From Franconibacter helveticus LMG 23732 (GTDB lineage Bacteria; Pseudomonadota; Gammaproteobacteria; Enterobacterales; Enterobacteriaceae): a stretch of DNA of 64,000 bases. The stretch is from positions 137,971 to 201,970 of the forward strand of contig NZ_AWFX01000038.1 of assembly GCF_000463115.2 (NCBI RefSeq). Direction: 5' to 3'. This document shows, piece after piece, positions 1 through 11,401 of the stretch (within the stretch, counting starts at the first letter, position 1; each line of letters opens with the position of its first letter). The position numbers were made by a program, and so were the translations under genes. The notes below the pieces were generated by a model. It saw only the letters and a program-made list of their open reading frames with translations. It had not been told where the DNA came from and made no database searches.

Positions 1-1029
1 TACCGTCAGCACCAGCAGCGCGTAAGCCACCAGCAGGTTGCTGGAATAAATGGCGATGGCGAGCGAAAGGCCCGAGATAATCAGCGGCAGGCCGAGGTGC
101 CAGGAGCGCTCGTTGGTGGTGTCGGAGTGACGGCCGTTAAGATACATAAACAAGCAGGCGGCAATAAACGGCACCGCTGAAAGCAGGCTTATCACAATGT
201 TGCTCTGCTCGCTCGCCATGCTCTTGATGATGAGCGGCAGGAAAAGGGTGATACCGATAGAGCCAAACGCTTGCAGGAACCAGACCAGGCTCAACAGCAG
301 CACGGTTTTGTTTTTCAGCGCACTCAGCCAGCTGTGATTTTTGCCCACTTCCACGCCCGCGTTATCGCGCTCCAGCTGCGCCTTCAACCAGCCTTTTTGC
401 TCGCTGGAGAGCCAGGCCGCGTGGTCCGGCGACTGCGGCAAGCGCCACAGCACCAGAATGCCGAGCACGATAGCCGGAATACCTTCAATGGCGAACAGCC
501 AGCGCCAGCCTGCGATATCGGCGATGCCGTGCATGTTCAGGATGGTGCCGGAAATCGGCAGGCCGATAATCGACGCCATCACTGAGCCCATATAAAAGAA
601 AGACATCGCCCGCGCGCGGTTGCTTTTCGGGAACCAGCAAGAGATGTAGTAAATGATGCCCGGCGTAAAGCCTGCTTCCGCCATGCCGAGTAAAAAGCGC
701 ATGACATAAAGCTGGGTTGGCGTTTGCACCAGCGACATCCCGGCGCTGACGATGCCCCAGGTAATCATGATGCGCGCGATCCAGACCCGCGCGCCCACTT
801 TGGTCATGATGATGTTGCTGGGAATTTCAAAAATGATGTAGGAGATATAGAACATCCCGACGCCGAGGCCATACATACTGGCGCTCAGGCCGAGGTCGGC
901 GTTCATTTGCAGCGCCGCAATGGAGATATTGGTTTTATCGAGGTTAGCAACGAAGTAGCAGATGATAATAAAGGGAATTATCTTTGCGTTAAGCTGCCGT
1001 AAGGTCGTAGTGTACAGATCGGTATTCAT
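1..1029 (-). CDS. MFS transporter, anion:cation symporter family (C-terminus outside window)
   Basis: The 343 visible codons start at ATG 1029, with a GAGAGGG ribosome binding site about nine bases upstream, and run off the left edge. The N-terminal residues MNTDLYTTTLRQLNAKIIPF precede a first membrane segment ending in a NLDKTNIS-type motif. The helix pattern continues, and the loop after helix 2 resembles the MFS signature of the ACS family, which carries organic acids such as tartrate, phthalate and sugar acids. It lies 148 bp downstream of dgoT on the same strand. It might therefore serve a related acidic sugar, but this is inference, and a hairpin lies between the two genes. Substrate unknown. 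Confidence 0.85.
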   Translation of the reverse strand, partial: MNTDLYTTTLRQLNAKIIPFIIICYFVANLDKTNISIAALQMNADLGLSASMYGLGVGMFYISYIIFEIPSNIIMTKVGARVWIARIMITWGIVSAGMSLVQTPTQLYVMRFLLGMAEAGFTPGIIYYISCWFPKSNRARAMSFFYMGSVMASIIGLPISGTILNMHGIADIAGWRWLFAIEGIPAIVLGILVLWRLPQSPDHAAWLSSEQKGWLKAQLERDNAGVEVGKNHSWLSALKNKTVLLLSLVWFLQAFGSIGITLFLPLIIKSMASEQSNIVISLLSAVPFIAACLFMYLNGRHSDTTNERSWHLGLPLIISGLSLAIAIYSSNLLVAYALLVLTV

Positions 1030-1084
1030 AGCAGAACCCTCTCGTCTGGCCGCTCATGGCGGCCGGTTAGTTATAATGTTGAAA

Positions 1085-1130
1085 CGGTTATCGCCGGCGA
1101 GACGTTAACGGCTGCGCCGGGCGATAACGC
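1085..1130. repeat. REP-like hairpin between dgoT and the MFS gene
   Basis: GTTATCGCC at 1087-1095 pairs with GGCGATAAC at 1120-1128, and GGCG at 1096-1099 pairs with CGCC at 1115-1118. Four T residues follow on the plus strand, but no T run follows on the transcribed minus strand. It is therefore more like a REP-type or mRNA-stabilising hairpin than a clean terminator for dgoT. Confidence 0.4.
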
Positions 1131-1177
1131 TTTTACTGCGCTCCCTTGCCTGTTTTAACCTTGTCCCTTAACGGGCC

Positions 1178-2470
1178 TTAGCCCACGCGCTTCACCTCCC
1201 CCACCAGCAGGATGTAAGAGAGCGCGCCTACCAGCGCCACCACGGAGATGTAAACCAGCGCCGGGGCGAAGCCGAAGTCTTGCGCCAGATAGCCGATCAC
1301 CAGCGGTACGGTGATGCCGCCAAGGCCGCCGACAAAGTTGAACACCCCGCCGGTCAGGCCAATCAGGCGCATCGGCGCCAGCGACGAAACCAGCGACCAG
1401 GTAATAGAGGCGAAACCGTTGCCGAAGAAAGCCACCGCCATCAGCACCATGATCCACACCGGGTCATTGGTGTAGTTGGCGCCCATAATGCAGGTGGAGA
1501 TCAAAAGGCCGCAGATAACAGGCGTTTTACGCGCCACGCCGAGCGAGAAGCCTTTCTGCACTAATTTGTCCGCCAGCCACCCGGAGAGCAGCACGCCGAA
1601 AAAGGCGGCAAGGAACGGTACGGTAGTCATAAAGCCCGCCTTCAGCGCCGTAATGCCTTTCTCCTGCGTCAGGTAGTTCGGGAACCAGGTAAGGAAGAAC
1701 CAGAGGGTGGATGTCACGGCAAACTGACCAAGATAAACGCCAATCAGCTTGCGGTGGAAAACCTGCTTCCAGTCGGCGCGGCTCAGCGGCTGGCGCTCGG
1801 TTTTCGCCGCTGGCGCGTCGCCATCCACCAGACCGCCACCTTCGCGAATGTAATCCAGCTCCGCCTTGCTGAGGCTTTTGGTCAGGCGCGGCGGCTGGTA
1901 AACCTTAAACCAGACCAGCGACCAGATAATGCCCACGCCGCCGGTAATGATGAATACCCAGTGCCAGCTCAGCACTTCCTGGATCCAGATAAGCAGCGGA
2001 GTCAGAAACGCCAGGCCGACGAACTGCCCGGAAGTGTAAAACCCCACGGCGGATGCGCGCTCCTGTTCCGGAAACCAGCTTGTCACCATGCGGTTGTTGG
2101 TCGGGAACGCGGGCGCTTCAAACACGCCGGTAATGGCGCGCAGGCCAATCAGCGACATTAATCCGGTGGCGAAGCCCTGCAACAGCGTGGCGACAGACCA
2201 GCCGAAGATGGCGATGAAATAGGTCAGGCGCGAACCCACGCGGTCTAAAAACCAGCCGCCCGGGATCTGACAGAGGGTATAGAGCCAGGCAAAAGCGGAA
2301 AAGACGTAGCCCATTTCCGCTTTGGTGATGCCGAACTCTTCCTGAATATGCGCTGACGCCACCGCCAGGTTGGCGCGGTCGACATAACAAATAACGACCG
2401 TAATAAAGATCATCACCAGCGTCAGGTAGCGCCGACGCCCGGTTTTCACGGCGGTTACAGGAATATCCAT
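1178..2470 (-). CDS. dgoT: D-galactonate MFS transporter
   Basis: A 430-residue MFS permease of the anion:cation symporter family that would import D-galactonate with protons across the inner membrane. Twelve hydrophobic segments are visible, with the typical CYVDRANL motif after helix 1 and a long central loop around residues 195-225. It is the last gene of dgoRKADT, the order known from E. coli, which supports the substrate assignment. The ATG at 2470 has a GGAG site 11 bases upstream. Unlike the other dgo genes it is not overlapped with its upstream partner. A 348-bp gap with two ERIC elements and a hairpin separates it from dgoD, so it may be expressed partly independently. Confidence 0.93.
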   Translation of the reverse strand: MDIPVTAVKTGRRRYLTLVMIFITVVICYVDRANLAVASAHIQEEFGITKAEMGYVFSAFAWLYTLCQIPGGWFLDRVGSRLTYFIAIFGWSVATLLQGFATGLMSLIGLRAITGVFEAPAFPTNNRMVTSWFPEQERASAVGFYTSGQFVGLAFLTPLLIWIQEVLSWHWVFIITGGVGIIWSLVWFKVYQPPRLTKSLSKAELDYIREGGGLVDGDAPAAKTERQPLSRADWKQVFHRKLIGVYLGQFAVTSTLWFFLTWFPNYLTQEKGITALKAGFMTTVPFLAAFFGVLLSGWLADKLVQKGFSLGVARKTPVICGLLISTCIMGANYTNDPVWIMVLMAVAFFGNGFASITWSLVSSLAPMRLIGLTGGVFNFVGGLGGITVPLVIGYLAQDFGFAPALVYISVVALVGALSYILLVGEVKRVG

Positions 2471-2491
2471 AGTACTTATTCTCCGGATTTT

Positions 2492-2517
2492 GGCATGGCG
2501 AGGCCCCTCACCATGCC
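2492..2517 (-). promoter_or_regulatory. Hairpin in the dgoT leader
   Basis: GGCATGG (2492-2498) pairs with CCATGCC (2511-2517), and inside it GAGG (2500-2503) pairs with CCTC (2506-2509). It lies 22-47 bases upstream of the dgoT start. It has no T run, so a role in mRNA stability or translation is more likely than termination. This is inference from the fold only. Confidence 0.45.
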
Positions 2518-2570
2518 CTGTAAATTACAGAGGGTGATGTAATCGTTTTTTATTTAATAAACTAACGCTA

Positions 2571-2694
2571 ATGCGCTAAATAATTTGTGTTGCAACAAGG
2601 CGGCAAGTTAATGACTCCCCGGCAGCATAATAAACTCTGTGACTGGGGCGAATTAACGCAGCCAACGCTGTTACAGCGCAAAGTATGACGCGCA
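2571..2694. repeat. ERIC (IRU) element, copy 1
   Basis: First unit of a 124-bp tandem pair. It contains the two conserved arms of enterobacterial repetitive intergenic consensus elements: GTGACTGGGGCGA, matching the core of primer site ERIC2, and a CCCCGGCAGCATAA arm, matching the reverse of ERIC1R. It differs from copy 2 at about 8 of 124 positions by eye. ERICs are non-coding imperfect palindromes found in intergenic DNA of Enterobacteriaceae. Confidence 0.88.
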
Positions 2695-2818
2695 ATGCGC
2701 TAAATAATTCGTGTTGCAACAAGGCGGCAAGTTAATAAGTCCCCGGCAGCATAATAAATTATGTGACTGGGGCGAATTAACGCAGCCAACGCCGTTGCAG
2801 CGCGAAGTATGACGCGCA
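2695..2818. repeat. ERIC (IRU) element, copy 2
   Basis: Second unit of the tandem pair, directly joined to copy 1 and ending on the base next to the dgoD stop codon (2819-2821). It has the same arms as copy 1. The exact abutment to the stop codon means the dgoD 3' end and the dgoD-dgoT mRNA junction are formed by ERIC sequence. Confidence 0.88.
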
Positions 2819-3967
2819 TTACCATTCGGCGACCGAACCATCATCATGCCGCCATAAAGGATTGCGCCAGTCGACCGTATTTCGGCTGCGCTCAATAACT
2901 TGCTCTTCGTCGATCTCCACGCCCAGGCCTGGCTTCATTAATGGATGGAAATAGCCGCCTTCCATTTTGAAATCGTCTTTATTTTTCACGAAGTCGAGCA
3001 ATTCGGCGCCCTGGTTGTAGTGAATGCCCATGCTCTGCTCCTGGAACACCGCGTTGCGCGAGATAAAGTCCACATGCAGACAGGCAGCCAGCGCAATCGG
3101 CCCCAGCGGGCAGTGCGGCGCAAGGCCCACGTCATAGGCTTCCGCCATCGCAGCGATTTTATAGCACTCGGTAATACCGCCCGCATGCGACAGATCCGGT
3201 TGCAGAATGGCCAGGCCGCCTGCATCCAGCACGCGTTTAAATTCAAAACGCGAGAACATACGCTCGCCTGCCGCAATAGGAATAGAGGTTTGTTCAGCAA
3301 GCTTGGGATAATATTCCGCCTGTTCCGCCAGTACCGGCTCTTCAATAAATAACGGACGGTAAGGCTCCAGCTCTTTAATTAATATTTTCGCCATCGGCGC
3401 ACTGACGCGACCGTGGAAATCCAGGCCAAACTCAATATCCATGCCGAAGGCTTCGCGGATTTGCGCCACGGTATTAACGGCGGCATCCACTTTTCGCGCG
3501 TTATCAATCACGCCTAATTCTTCGCAGCCGTTTAATTTGAAGGTATCAAAGCCAATTTTGCGCAGCGTTTCGATACCCGCGATAACCTCCGCAGGACGGT
3601 CGCCGCCTACCCAGCTGTACGCTTTAATTTTATCGCGTACCAGGCCGCCCATTAATTGCCAGACCGGGGCGTTTAAGACTTTGCCTTTAATATCCCACAG
3701 CGCCTGATCAATACCGGCAATGGCGCTCATCAGGATCGGGCCGCCGCGATAAAAACCGCCGCGGTACATAACCTGCCACAGGTCGTTGATACGCGCCGGA
3801 TCCTGGCCAATCAGGTACTCGCCCAGCTCATGCACCGCTGCTTCTACCGTGCGGGCGCGGCCTTCAATGACCGGCTCGCCCCAGCCCACCACGCCTTCGT
3901 CAGTTTCAATCTTCAGAAACATCCAGCGGGGCGGTAAACGGTATGTCGTTAGTTTGGTGATTTTCAT
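2819..3967 (-). CDS. dgoD: D-galactonate dehydratase
   Basis: A 382-residue enolase-superfamily enzyme that dehydrates D-galactonate to 2-dehydro-3-deoxy-D-galactonate in the cytoplasm, the first step of the De Ley-Doudoroff route. The metal ligands D183, E209 and E235 and the catalytic H185 and H285 of the family are all present at the known positions (D183-F-H185, IEEP around 209, GER around 235, APHCPLGP around 285). The length equals that of the E. coli enzyme. Its ATG overlaps the dgoA stop by four bases (ATGA), indicating translational coupling. The stop codon abuts a tandem ERIC pair. Confidence 0.97.
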   Translation of the reverse strand: MKITKLTTYRLPPRWMFLKIETDEGVVGWGEPVIEGRARTVEAAVHELGEYLIGQDPARINDLWQVMYRGGFYRGGPILMSAIAGIDQALWDIKGKVLNAPVWQLMGGLVRDKIKAYSWVGGDRPAEVIAGIETLRKIGFDTFKLNGCEELGVIDNARKVDAAVNTVAQIREAFGMDIEFGLDFHGRVSAPMAKILIKELEPYRPLFIEEPVLAEQAEYYPKLAEQTSIPIAAGERMFSRFEFKRVLDAGGLAILQPDLSHAGGITECYKIAAMAEAYDVGLAPHCPLGPIALAACLHVDFISRNAVFQEQSMGIHYNQGAELLDFVKNKDDFKMEGGYFHPLMKPGLGVEIDEEQVIERSRNTVDWRNPLWRHDDGSVAEW

Positions 3968-4581
3968 TGCACTGCCTCTCGATACGCCTTAACAAATGCT
4001 TTTGCCTGCTCCGCGGTGCGCTCAACGGTTTGCCCCGCGCGGTATAAATCACTGCCTAACCCTGCGCCGACGCAGCCCGCTTTCAGCCACACCGCCAGGT
4101 TTTCCGGCGTGACGCCGCCCACGGCGAAGACCGGGACTTCCGGCGGCAGCACCGCTTTTAATGCTTTGATGTAGTCCGGCCCAAAGGCGGCGGAAGGGAA
4201 AATTTTCAGCGACTGCGCGCCAGCGTCGATGGCGTTAAACGCCTCTGTCGCCGTGGCGCAACCGGGGCAAACCGTCATGCCGTAACTCACGGCGCGGCGG
4301 ATCACTTCCGGCTGAATATTGGGCGTGACGAGGAGCTGGCAGCCCATTTCCGCCAGTTCGTCCACCTGTTCCGGCTTCAGTACGGTGCCTGCGCCAATCA
4401 GCGCTTTGTCGCCAAAGGCTTTTACCATGGCGGCAATGCTGGTGCGCCAGTCGGGCGAGTTCAGCGGGATTTCCACCGCTTCAAACCCGGCGTCGATAAC
4501 CGCAGCAACGTGGTCGTGCGCCTCTTCGGGCTTAATGCCGCGTAAGATGGCGATGAGGGGAAGTCTATTCTGCCACTGCAT
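3964..4581 (-). CDS. dgoA: 2-dehydro-3-deoxy-6-phosphogalactonate aldolase
   Basis: A 205-residue class I aldolase (KDPG/KDPGal family) that cleaves 2-dehydro-3-deoxy-6-phosphogalactonate to pyruvate and glyceraldehyde 3-phosphate. The Schiff-base lysine is K126 in SLKIFPS, and the catalytic glutamate is E37 in AVEIPL. It overlaps dgoK by 17 bases and dgoD by 4, so the three enzymes are probably made from one coupled message. The length and position in the operon match E. coli DgoA. Confidence 0.95.
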   Translation of the reverse strand: MQWQNRLPLIAILRGIKPEEAHDHVAAVIDAGFEAVEIPLNSPDWRTSIAAMVKAFGDKALIGAGTVLKPEQVDELAEMGCQLLVTPNIQPEVIRRAVSYGMTVCPGCATATEAFNAIDAGAQSLKIFPSAAFGPDYIKALKAVLPPEVPVFAVGGVTPENLAVWLKAGCVGAGLGSDLYRAGQTVERTAEQAKAFVKAYREAVQ

Positions 4582-5449
4582 GAGCGATGCTCCTTATGCC
4601 TGCCTGGAATGCGGCGTCGCCTTCAAGCGCCTGCGCCTGGTAGCCCAGCGCGTTCAGCGCCTGCTGATAGCGGCTGGCGAGCGCCGGACTGGCGACGATA
4701 GTTAAAGGCTGCTGACGATCGGGCTGCCAGAGGCGGGTCATGCTCGCCGCCTCGTTGCCAATCAGCAGCCCCGAGAGAAATTCACTGACGTGTTCGCGGG
4801 CTAAATCGCCCAGCACGTGGCCTGCGCGCACTTCGAACAGACGGGCCAGCGGCGCGTCGGTCTCAAGCCCCTGTTCCAGCCCGGCCTGAAACGCGGGGGC
4901 ATTAAGCGTCTGCTCCGGCAAGCCCATGCCGATAAGCGAGTGCTTAAGTAAAAGATGATGCAGCTCGCCGGTCATGACGGTGCGAAAATCCTGGACCTGC
5001 TCGCTGTCTGCCTGTACCCATTTGCAGTGGGTGCCGGGCATGATGTAAAGCGGCGCGGGTTGCAGCGAACGGGCGCCGAGCAGCTGCGTCTCTTCGCCGC
5101 GCATTACATTGCGGTTATCTTCACGCTGTACGCAGAGGCCGGGAATGATAAAAACCTGTCTGGCGACGGTGGTGAGCTGCGAGCCAAATTCCGCGAAGCG
5201 GGCCGGGCAAGGCAAATAAGGGGCGATTTTCCAGCCTGCGTTGCTGCCGACCATGCCTGCCATCACAACCGGCGTGCTTTCATCGCGCCAGCCTTCAGTT
5301 ACCTCCGCCAGTACCGCTTCGGGCGTTCTGCCGTTAAGCCGGGTAACGCCCGCTTCTGATTTCCTGCTATCCAGGCAGTTATCGCCCTGATAAAGCCAGG
5401 CGCGAAGGTTGGTCGACCCCCAGTCGATAGCGATGTAGCGAGATGTCAT
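4565..5449 (-). CDS. dgoK: 2-dehydro-3-deoxygalactonokinase
   Basis: A 294-residue cytoplasmic kinase that phosphorylates 2-dehydro-3-deoxygalactonate at C6. The N-terminal IAIDWGSTNLRAWL has the phosphate-1 pattern of the ASKHA-type DgoK family, and MPGTHCKWV sits in mid-protein as is usual for it. The start overlaps the dgoR stop by four bases, and the 3' end overlaps dgoA by 17. The length agrees with the family. Confidence 0.95.
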   Translation of the reverse strand: MTSRYIAIDWGSTNLRAWLYQGDNCLDSRKSEAGVTRLNGRTPEAVLAEVTEGWRDESTPVVMAGMVGSNAGWKIAPYLPCPARFAEFGSQLTTVARQVFIIPGLCVQREDNRNVMRGEETQLLGARSLQPAPLYIMPGTHCKWVQADSEQVQDFRTVMTGELHHLLLKHSLIGMGLPEQTLNAPAFQAGLEQGLETDAPLARLFEVRAGHVLGDLAREHVSEFLSGLLIGNEAASMTRLWQPDRQQPLTIVASPALASRYQQALNALGYQAQALEGDAAFQAGIRSIAHAVAE

Positions 5450-6135
5450 GTGATTTCCTTAAGTCTTCGGGTAGAGCTGGCGATCATCGTGAGCGCCGCC
5501 TGCTCCGCCGCATCGCCGTCCTGATGCCGAATCGCATCGTACAGCGCCTTATGTTCCTGGAGGGTTTTCGGCATATTGGCCTCGTCGCCCATCCAGGTCC
5601 GTTCAAACACCGCACGCTGCAAAGAGCTGATAGCGACGCTCAGCTGCTGCAAAAGCGGGTTATGCACCGAAGCCAGCACCGCTTCGTGATAGCGAATGTC
5701 CGCTTCATTGAACGCTTCGCGATTCTGGTTATTGGCGATCATGTCGTTAAGCGCCAGCTCAATTTGCGCCAGATCGCTTGAGGTGGCGCGCTCCGCCGCC
5801 CAACGGGCAATGGCCGGCTCGACCAGGTTTCGCACTTCGCTCATCGCCGCGATAAGCCGGGGATCATCGTCATGCTCCAGCACCCATTGCAGAATTTCAG
5901 TATCAAGAAAATTCCACTGGTTGCGGGGCGCCACAAACGCGCCGCGATAGCGCTTCATCTCAATCAGCCGTTTCGCCATTAACGAACGGAAAACTTCGCG
6001 AATGATATTGCGCGAGGTCTCAAACTCTTCGCACAGTTCCGCCTCCGCTGGCAGTGCCGAACCCGGGGCATACTTTCCGCTAACAATCTGGCGACCCAGC
6101 GTGACGATAATGCGGTCGGTTTTCGTGAGGGTCAT
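5446..6135 (-). CDS. dgoR: GntR/FadR-family repressor of the galactonate operon
   Basis: A 229-residue regulator with an N-terminal winged helix-turn-helix (LPAEAELCEEFETSRNIIRE, residues about 25-45) and a C-terminal all-alpha FCD ligand domain. Members of this subfamily release DNA when bound to the sugar acid. It heads the operon and is coupled to dgoK by a four-base overlap. Two palindromes of DgoR type lie 110-142 bp upstream of the start, so autoregulation of the whole operon is expected. The length equals E. coli DgoR. Confidence 0.94.
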   Translation of the reverse strand: MTLTKTDRIIVTLGRQIVSGKYAPGSALPAEAELCEEFETSRNIIREVFRSLMAKRLIEMKRYRGAFVAPRNQWNFLDTEILQWVLEHDDDPRLIAAMSEVRNLVEPAIARWAAERATSSDLAQIELALNDMIANNQNREAFNEADIRYHEAVLASVHNPLLQQLSVAISSLQRAVFERTWMGDEANMPKTLQEHKALYDAIRHQDGDAAEQAALTMIASSTRRLKEIT

Positions 6136-6244
6136 AGTGATTCCTTAAAACAAAGGGTAATGCCCCTTACTTTACCGTGGTTGCCGCTTTTCGCCTCTCT
6201 TTTGCAGTACAAACGTGAAGCAGGCTGAATTGTTGATAGGGTGA

Positions 6245-6277
6245 ATGTAGTACAATAAATAACAGTTGTACTACAAT
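6245..6277 (-). promoter_or_regulatory. Two DgoR-type operators in the dgo promoter region
   Basis: ATGTAGTACAA at 6245-6255 and TTGTACTACAA at 6266-6276 are near-perfect inverted repeats whose centres are 21 bp apart, two turns of the helix. Both resemble the TTGTA-N-TACAA inverted repeats reported for E. coli DgoR. They lie upstream of dgoR in AT-rich DNA where the operon promoter is expected. Confidence 0.75.
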
Positions 6278-6320
6278 CCAGATCACAAAAAAGACAATCC
6301 ATTTTACAGAACATATAAAA

Positions 6321-6350
6321 AAGCCCCGTTTTATTGACGGGGCTTATTTA
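6321..6350. terminator. Rho-independent terminator upstream of dgoR
   Basis: AAGCCCCG (6321-6328) pairs with CGGGGCTT (6338-6345) around a nine-base loop, flanked by an A run on the left and a T-rich stretch on the right. It could act on either strand. It separates the dgo promoter region from the hok locus. Confidence 0.7.
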
Positions 6351-6439
6351 TGAATCGACCAGTAGTGAAATCGCTAACGTAAGCACAGGATTTACTAAGA
6401 AAAATTCAGTAAAACGCCCGCATGGTTCTGGTGGTGATG

Positions 6440-6625
6440 GCGAAAATGAAGGCGGTAGAATAGCGGCGGCGCTTGAGGCTTTTTGCCTCACGGAGTCGGT
6501 ACATGTTGTGAGGCAGAAAGAAGAAAGCCCCGAAGGCCAATTTTCATTAACCAACGAGGCTCACTCCGATGTCCGACAACATCAGGATAGCCTCTTACCC
6601 GCCGCAAGGCAAGGAGAAGAAAGCT
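6440..6625 (+). promoter_or_regulatory. hok mRNA leader with mok region
   Basis: The leader contains GAGGC at 6475-6479, GCCTC at 6485-6489, GAGGC at 6510-6514 and GAGGC again at 6556-6560. It can therefore form alternative hairpins, as in the metastable leader of plasmid R1 hok mRNA. The segment AAAGCCCCGAAGGCC followed by TTTTCATTAACC and ACGAGGC closely follows the R1 sok-target region as I remember it. A mok-frame peptide continues to a stop at 6730-6732 but has no ATG, GTG or TTG near the usual position. The ATG at 6569 is instead in frame with hok. Confidence 0.65.
6512..6578 (-). ncRNA. sok: Sok antisense RNA (approximate ends)
   Basis: Placed by analogy with plasmid R1. The antitoxin RNA is transcribed antisense to the mok start region, and the complementary sequence is strongly conserved here (revcomp of the TTTTCATTAACC and AAAGCCCC blocks). 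The ends are estimated, not read from a promoter. Sok would pair with the leader, block translation and trigger RNase III decay of the toxin message. Confidence 0.5.
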
Positions 6626-6784
6626 ATGAAACTGCCGCGAACTGCCGCGATCTGGTGCTTATTAATCGTCTGTATAACGCTATTAATACTCACCTCTTTA
6701 TTACGAGAATCGCTTTGCGAAATTCGCTATAAAGACGGATTCAGGGAGGTTGCGGCAAGCATGGCTTGCGGCTCCGGTAAGTAG
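6626..6784 (+). CDS. hok: Hok-family type I toxin
   Basis: A 52-residue toxin with a short basic start (MKLPRT), one hydrophobic membrane segment ([18 protein letters not shown]), the family signature [12 protein letters not shown] and a hydrophilic tail ending GSGK. It resembles the Hok protein of plasmid R1, including the MKLPR start and ESGK-like end, more than the chromosomal HokA-E proteins of E. coli as I recall them. Excess Hok depolarises the inner membrane. An AAGGAG site lies at 6611-6616. The in-frame ATG at 6569 could give a 71-residue form with 19 extra N-terminal residues. E. coli has yidX and yidB around this place. Confidence 0.9.
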   Translation: MKLPRTAAIWCLLIVCITLLILTSLLRESLCEIRYKDGFREVAASMACGSGK

Positions 6785-6793
6785 CAATCTGGA

Positions 6794-6815
6794 GGCGGGG
6801 GCATCCCCGCCTTTT
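6794..6815 (+). terminator. Terminator-like hairpin after hok
   Basis: GGCGGGG (6794-6800), loop GCAT, CCCCGCC (6805-6811), then TTTT. R1 hok has the same kind of GC-rich hairpin just after its stop codon, in the 3' region that folds back on the leader. Confidence 0.75.
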
Positions 6816-6855
6816 CGGAAAGGATGGCGTCAGGCATACCGCAAGCGCTTGTTAA

Positions 6856-6888
6856 AAAGGCTGTCAGTTTACGCTGGCAGCCTTTTTT
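6856..6888. terminator. Bidirectional terminator between hok and yidA
   Basis: AAAGGCTGTCAG (6856-6867) pairs with CTGGCAGCCTTT (6874-6885) with one G-T pair. A T run follows on the plus strand and an A run lies on the other side. It can end both the hok message and the convergent yidA transcript. Confidence 0.85.
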
Positions 6889-6901
6889 ATTTCCGCTGCG
6901 T

Positions 6902-7714
6902 TTAATGCAGAACAAATTTCTCAATGGCGTACGCCACACCATCTTCGAGATTGGTTTTGGTGACAAAATTCGCCACTTCCTTCACCGAGCTAATGGCGTT
7001 TTCCATCGCCACGCCAACGCCTGCGTATTCCAGCATGGCGATGTCGTTTTCCTGATCGCCAATCGCCATGACCTCTTCGGGCTTAATATTCAGCGCTTCA
7101 GCAAGCGACTTCACGCCCGTGCCTTTGGTTACACGCTTATCAAGCATCTCCAGGAAATATGGCGCGCTTTTCAGCACCGTGTACTTCTCTTTTACTTCCT
7201 GCGGGATGCGGCTAATGGCTTTATCAAGAATATCCGGCTCGTCGATCATCATCACCTTCAGAAAGGTCATGTTCGGGTCCATTTTCTCCGCTTCGCAGAA
7301 GACCAGCGGGATAGTGGCCACAAAAGATTCGTGCACCGTATAACGGCTGATATCGCGGTTAGCGGTGTAGAGGGTGGTCCGGTCAAGCGCATGAAAATGC
7401 GAGCCGACTTCGCGGGAAAGTTGCTCAAGGTAACGGTAATCGTCATAGCTCAGCGTGGTTTGCGCCACCGTGCTGCCATCCGCCGCCTTCTGCACCAGCG
7501 CGCCGTTGTAGGTGATGCAGTAGTCGCCAGGCTGGTTCATATGCAGTTCGCGCAGATAATTTTCGACCCCGGCGTAAGGGCGTCCGGTCGTCAGAACCAC
7601 GTTAACGCCGCGCTCGCGGGCGGCGGCAATCGCCTCCTTTACCGCAGGAGAAATAGTGTGATCCGGCAGCAGCAGCGTGCCGTCCATATCGATGGCAATG
7701 AGTTTTATGGACAT
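6902..7714 (-). CDS. yidA: HAD-superfamily sugar phosphatase YidA
   Basis: A 270-residue Cof-type (class IIB) HAD phosphatase. Motif I is IAIDMDGTLL with nucleophile D9 and acid D11. Motif II is VVLTTGRP, and motif III/IV lies in GDQENDIAML. E. coli YidA hydrolyses a range of sugar phosphates and alpha-D-glucose 1-phosphate in the cytoplasm. It lies between hok and gyrB. The yidB gene that separates yidA from gyrB in E. coli is absent. Confidence 0.93.
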   Translation of the reverse strand: MSIKLIAIDMDGTLLLPDHTISPAVKEAIAAARERGVNVVLTTGRPYAGVENYLRELHMNQPGDYCITYNGALVQKAADGSTVAQTTLSYDDYRYLEQLSREVGSHFHALDRTTLYTANRDISRYTVHESFVATIPLVFCEAEKMDPNMTFLKVMMIDEPDILDKAISRIPQEVKEKYTVLKSAPYFLEMLDKRVTKGTGVKSLAEALNIKPEEVMAIGDQENDIAMLEYAGVGVAMENAISSVKEVANFVTKTNLEDGVAYAIEKFVLH

Positions 7715-7844
7715 AGCATTCTTTTAAGTGATGGGTTTCGTTTTTCATCCTGGCACGATTCGGCTCACAAAGACAGGGCGTCGCTTCGAATGAAAGAACG
7801 GGCTTATGGCAAGCACAGCACAGCGATCGAATGTCCCCATAAAA

Positions 7845-7870
7845 AAATACCGCCCGGAGGCGGTATTTTT
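7845..7870 (-). terminator. gyrB terminator
   Basis: AAATACCGCC (7845-7854), loop CGGA, GGCGGTATTT (7859-7868). An A run at 7841-7847 gives a U tail on the minus-strand transcript, just after the gyrB stop. Confidence 0.88.
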
Positions 7871-7884
7871 GATGACCGATTCGC

Positions 7885-11400
<3,516 letters not shown>

Positions 11401-11401
<1 letters not shown>

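Noticed and set aside
6334-6568. Frame upstream of the hok ATG that runs into the mok frame
   Set aside because: It crosses the dgo terminator and leader structure. Only the part after about 6569 resembles mok, and it has no start codon there.
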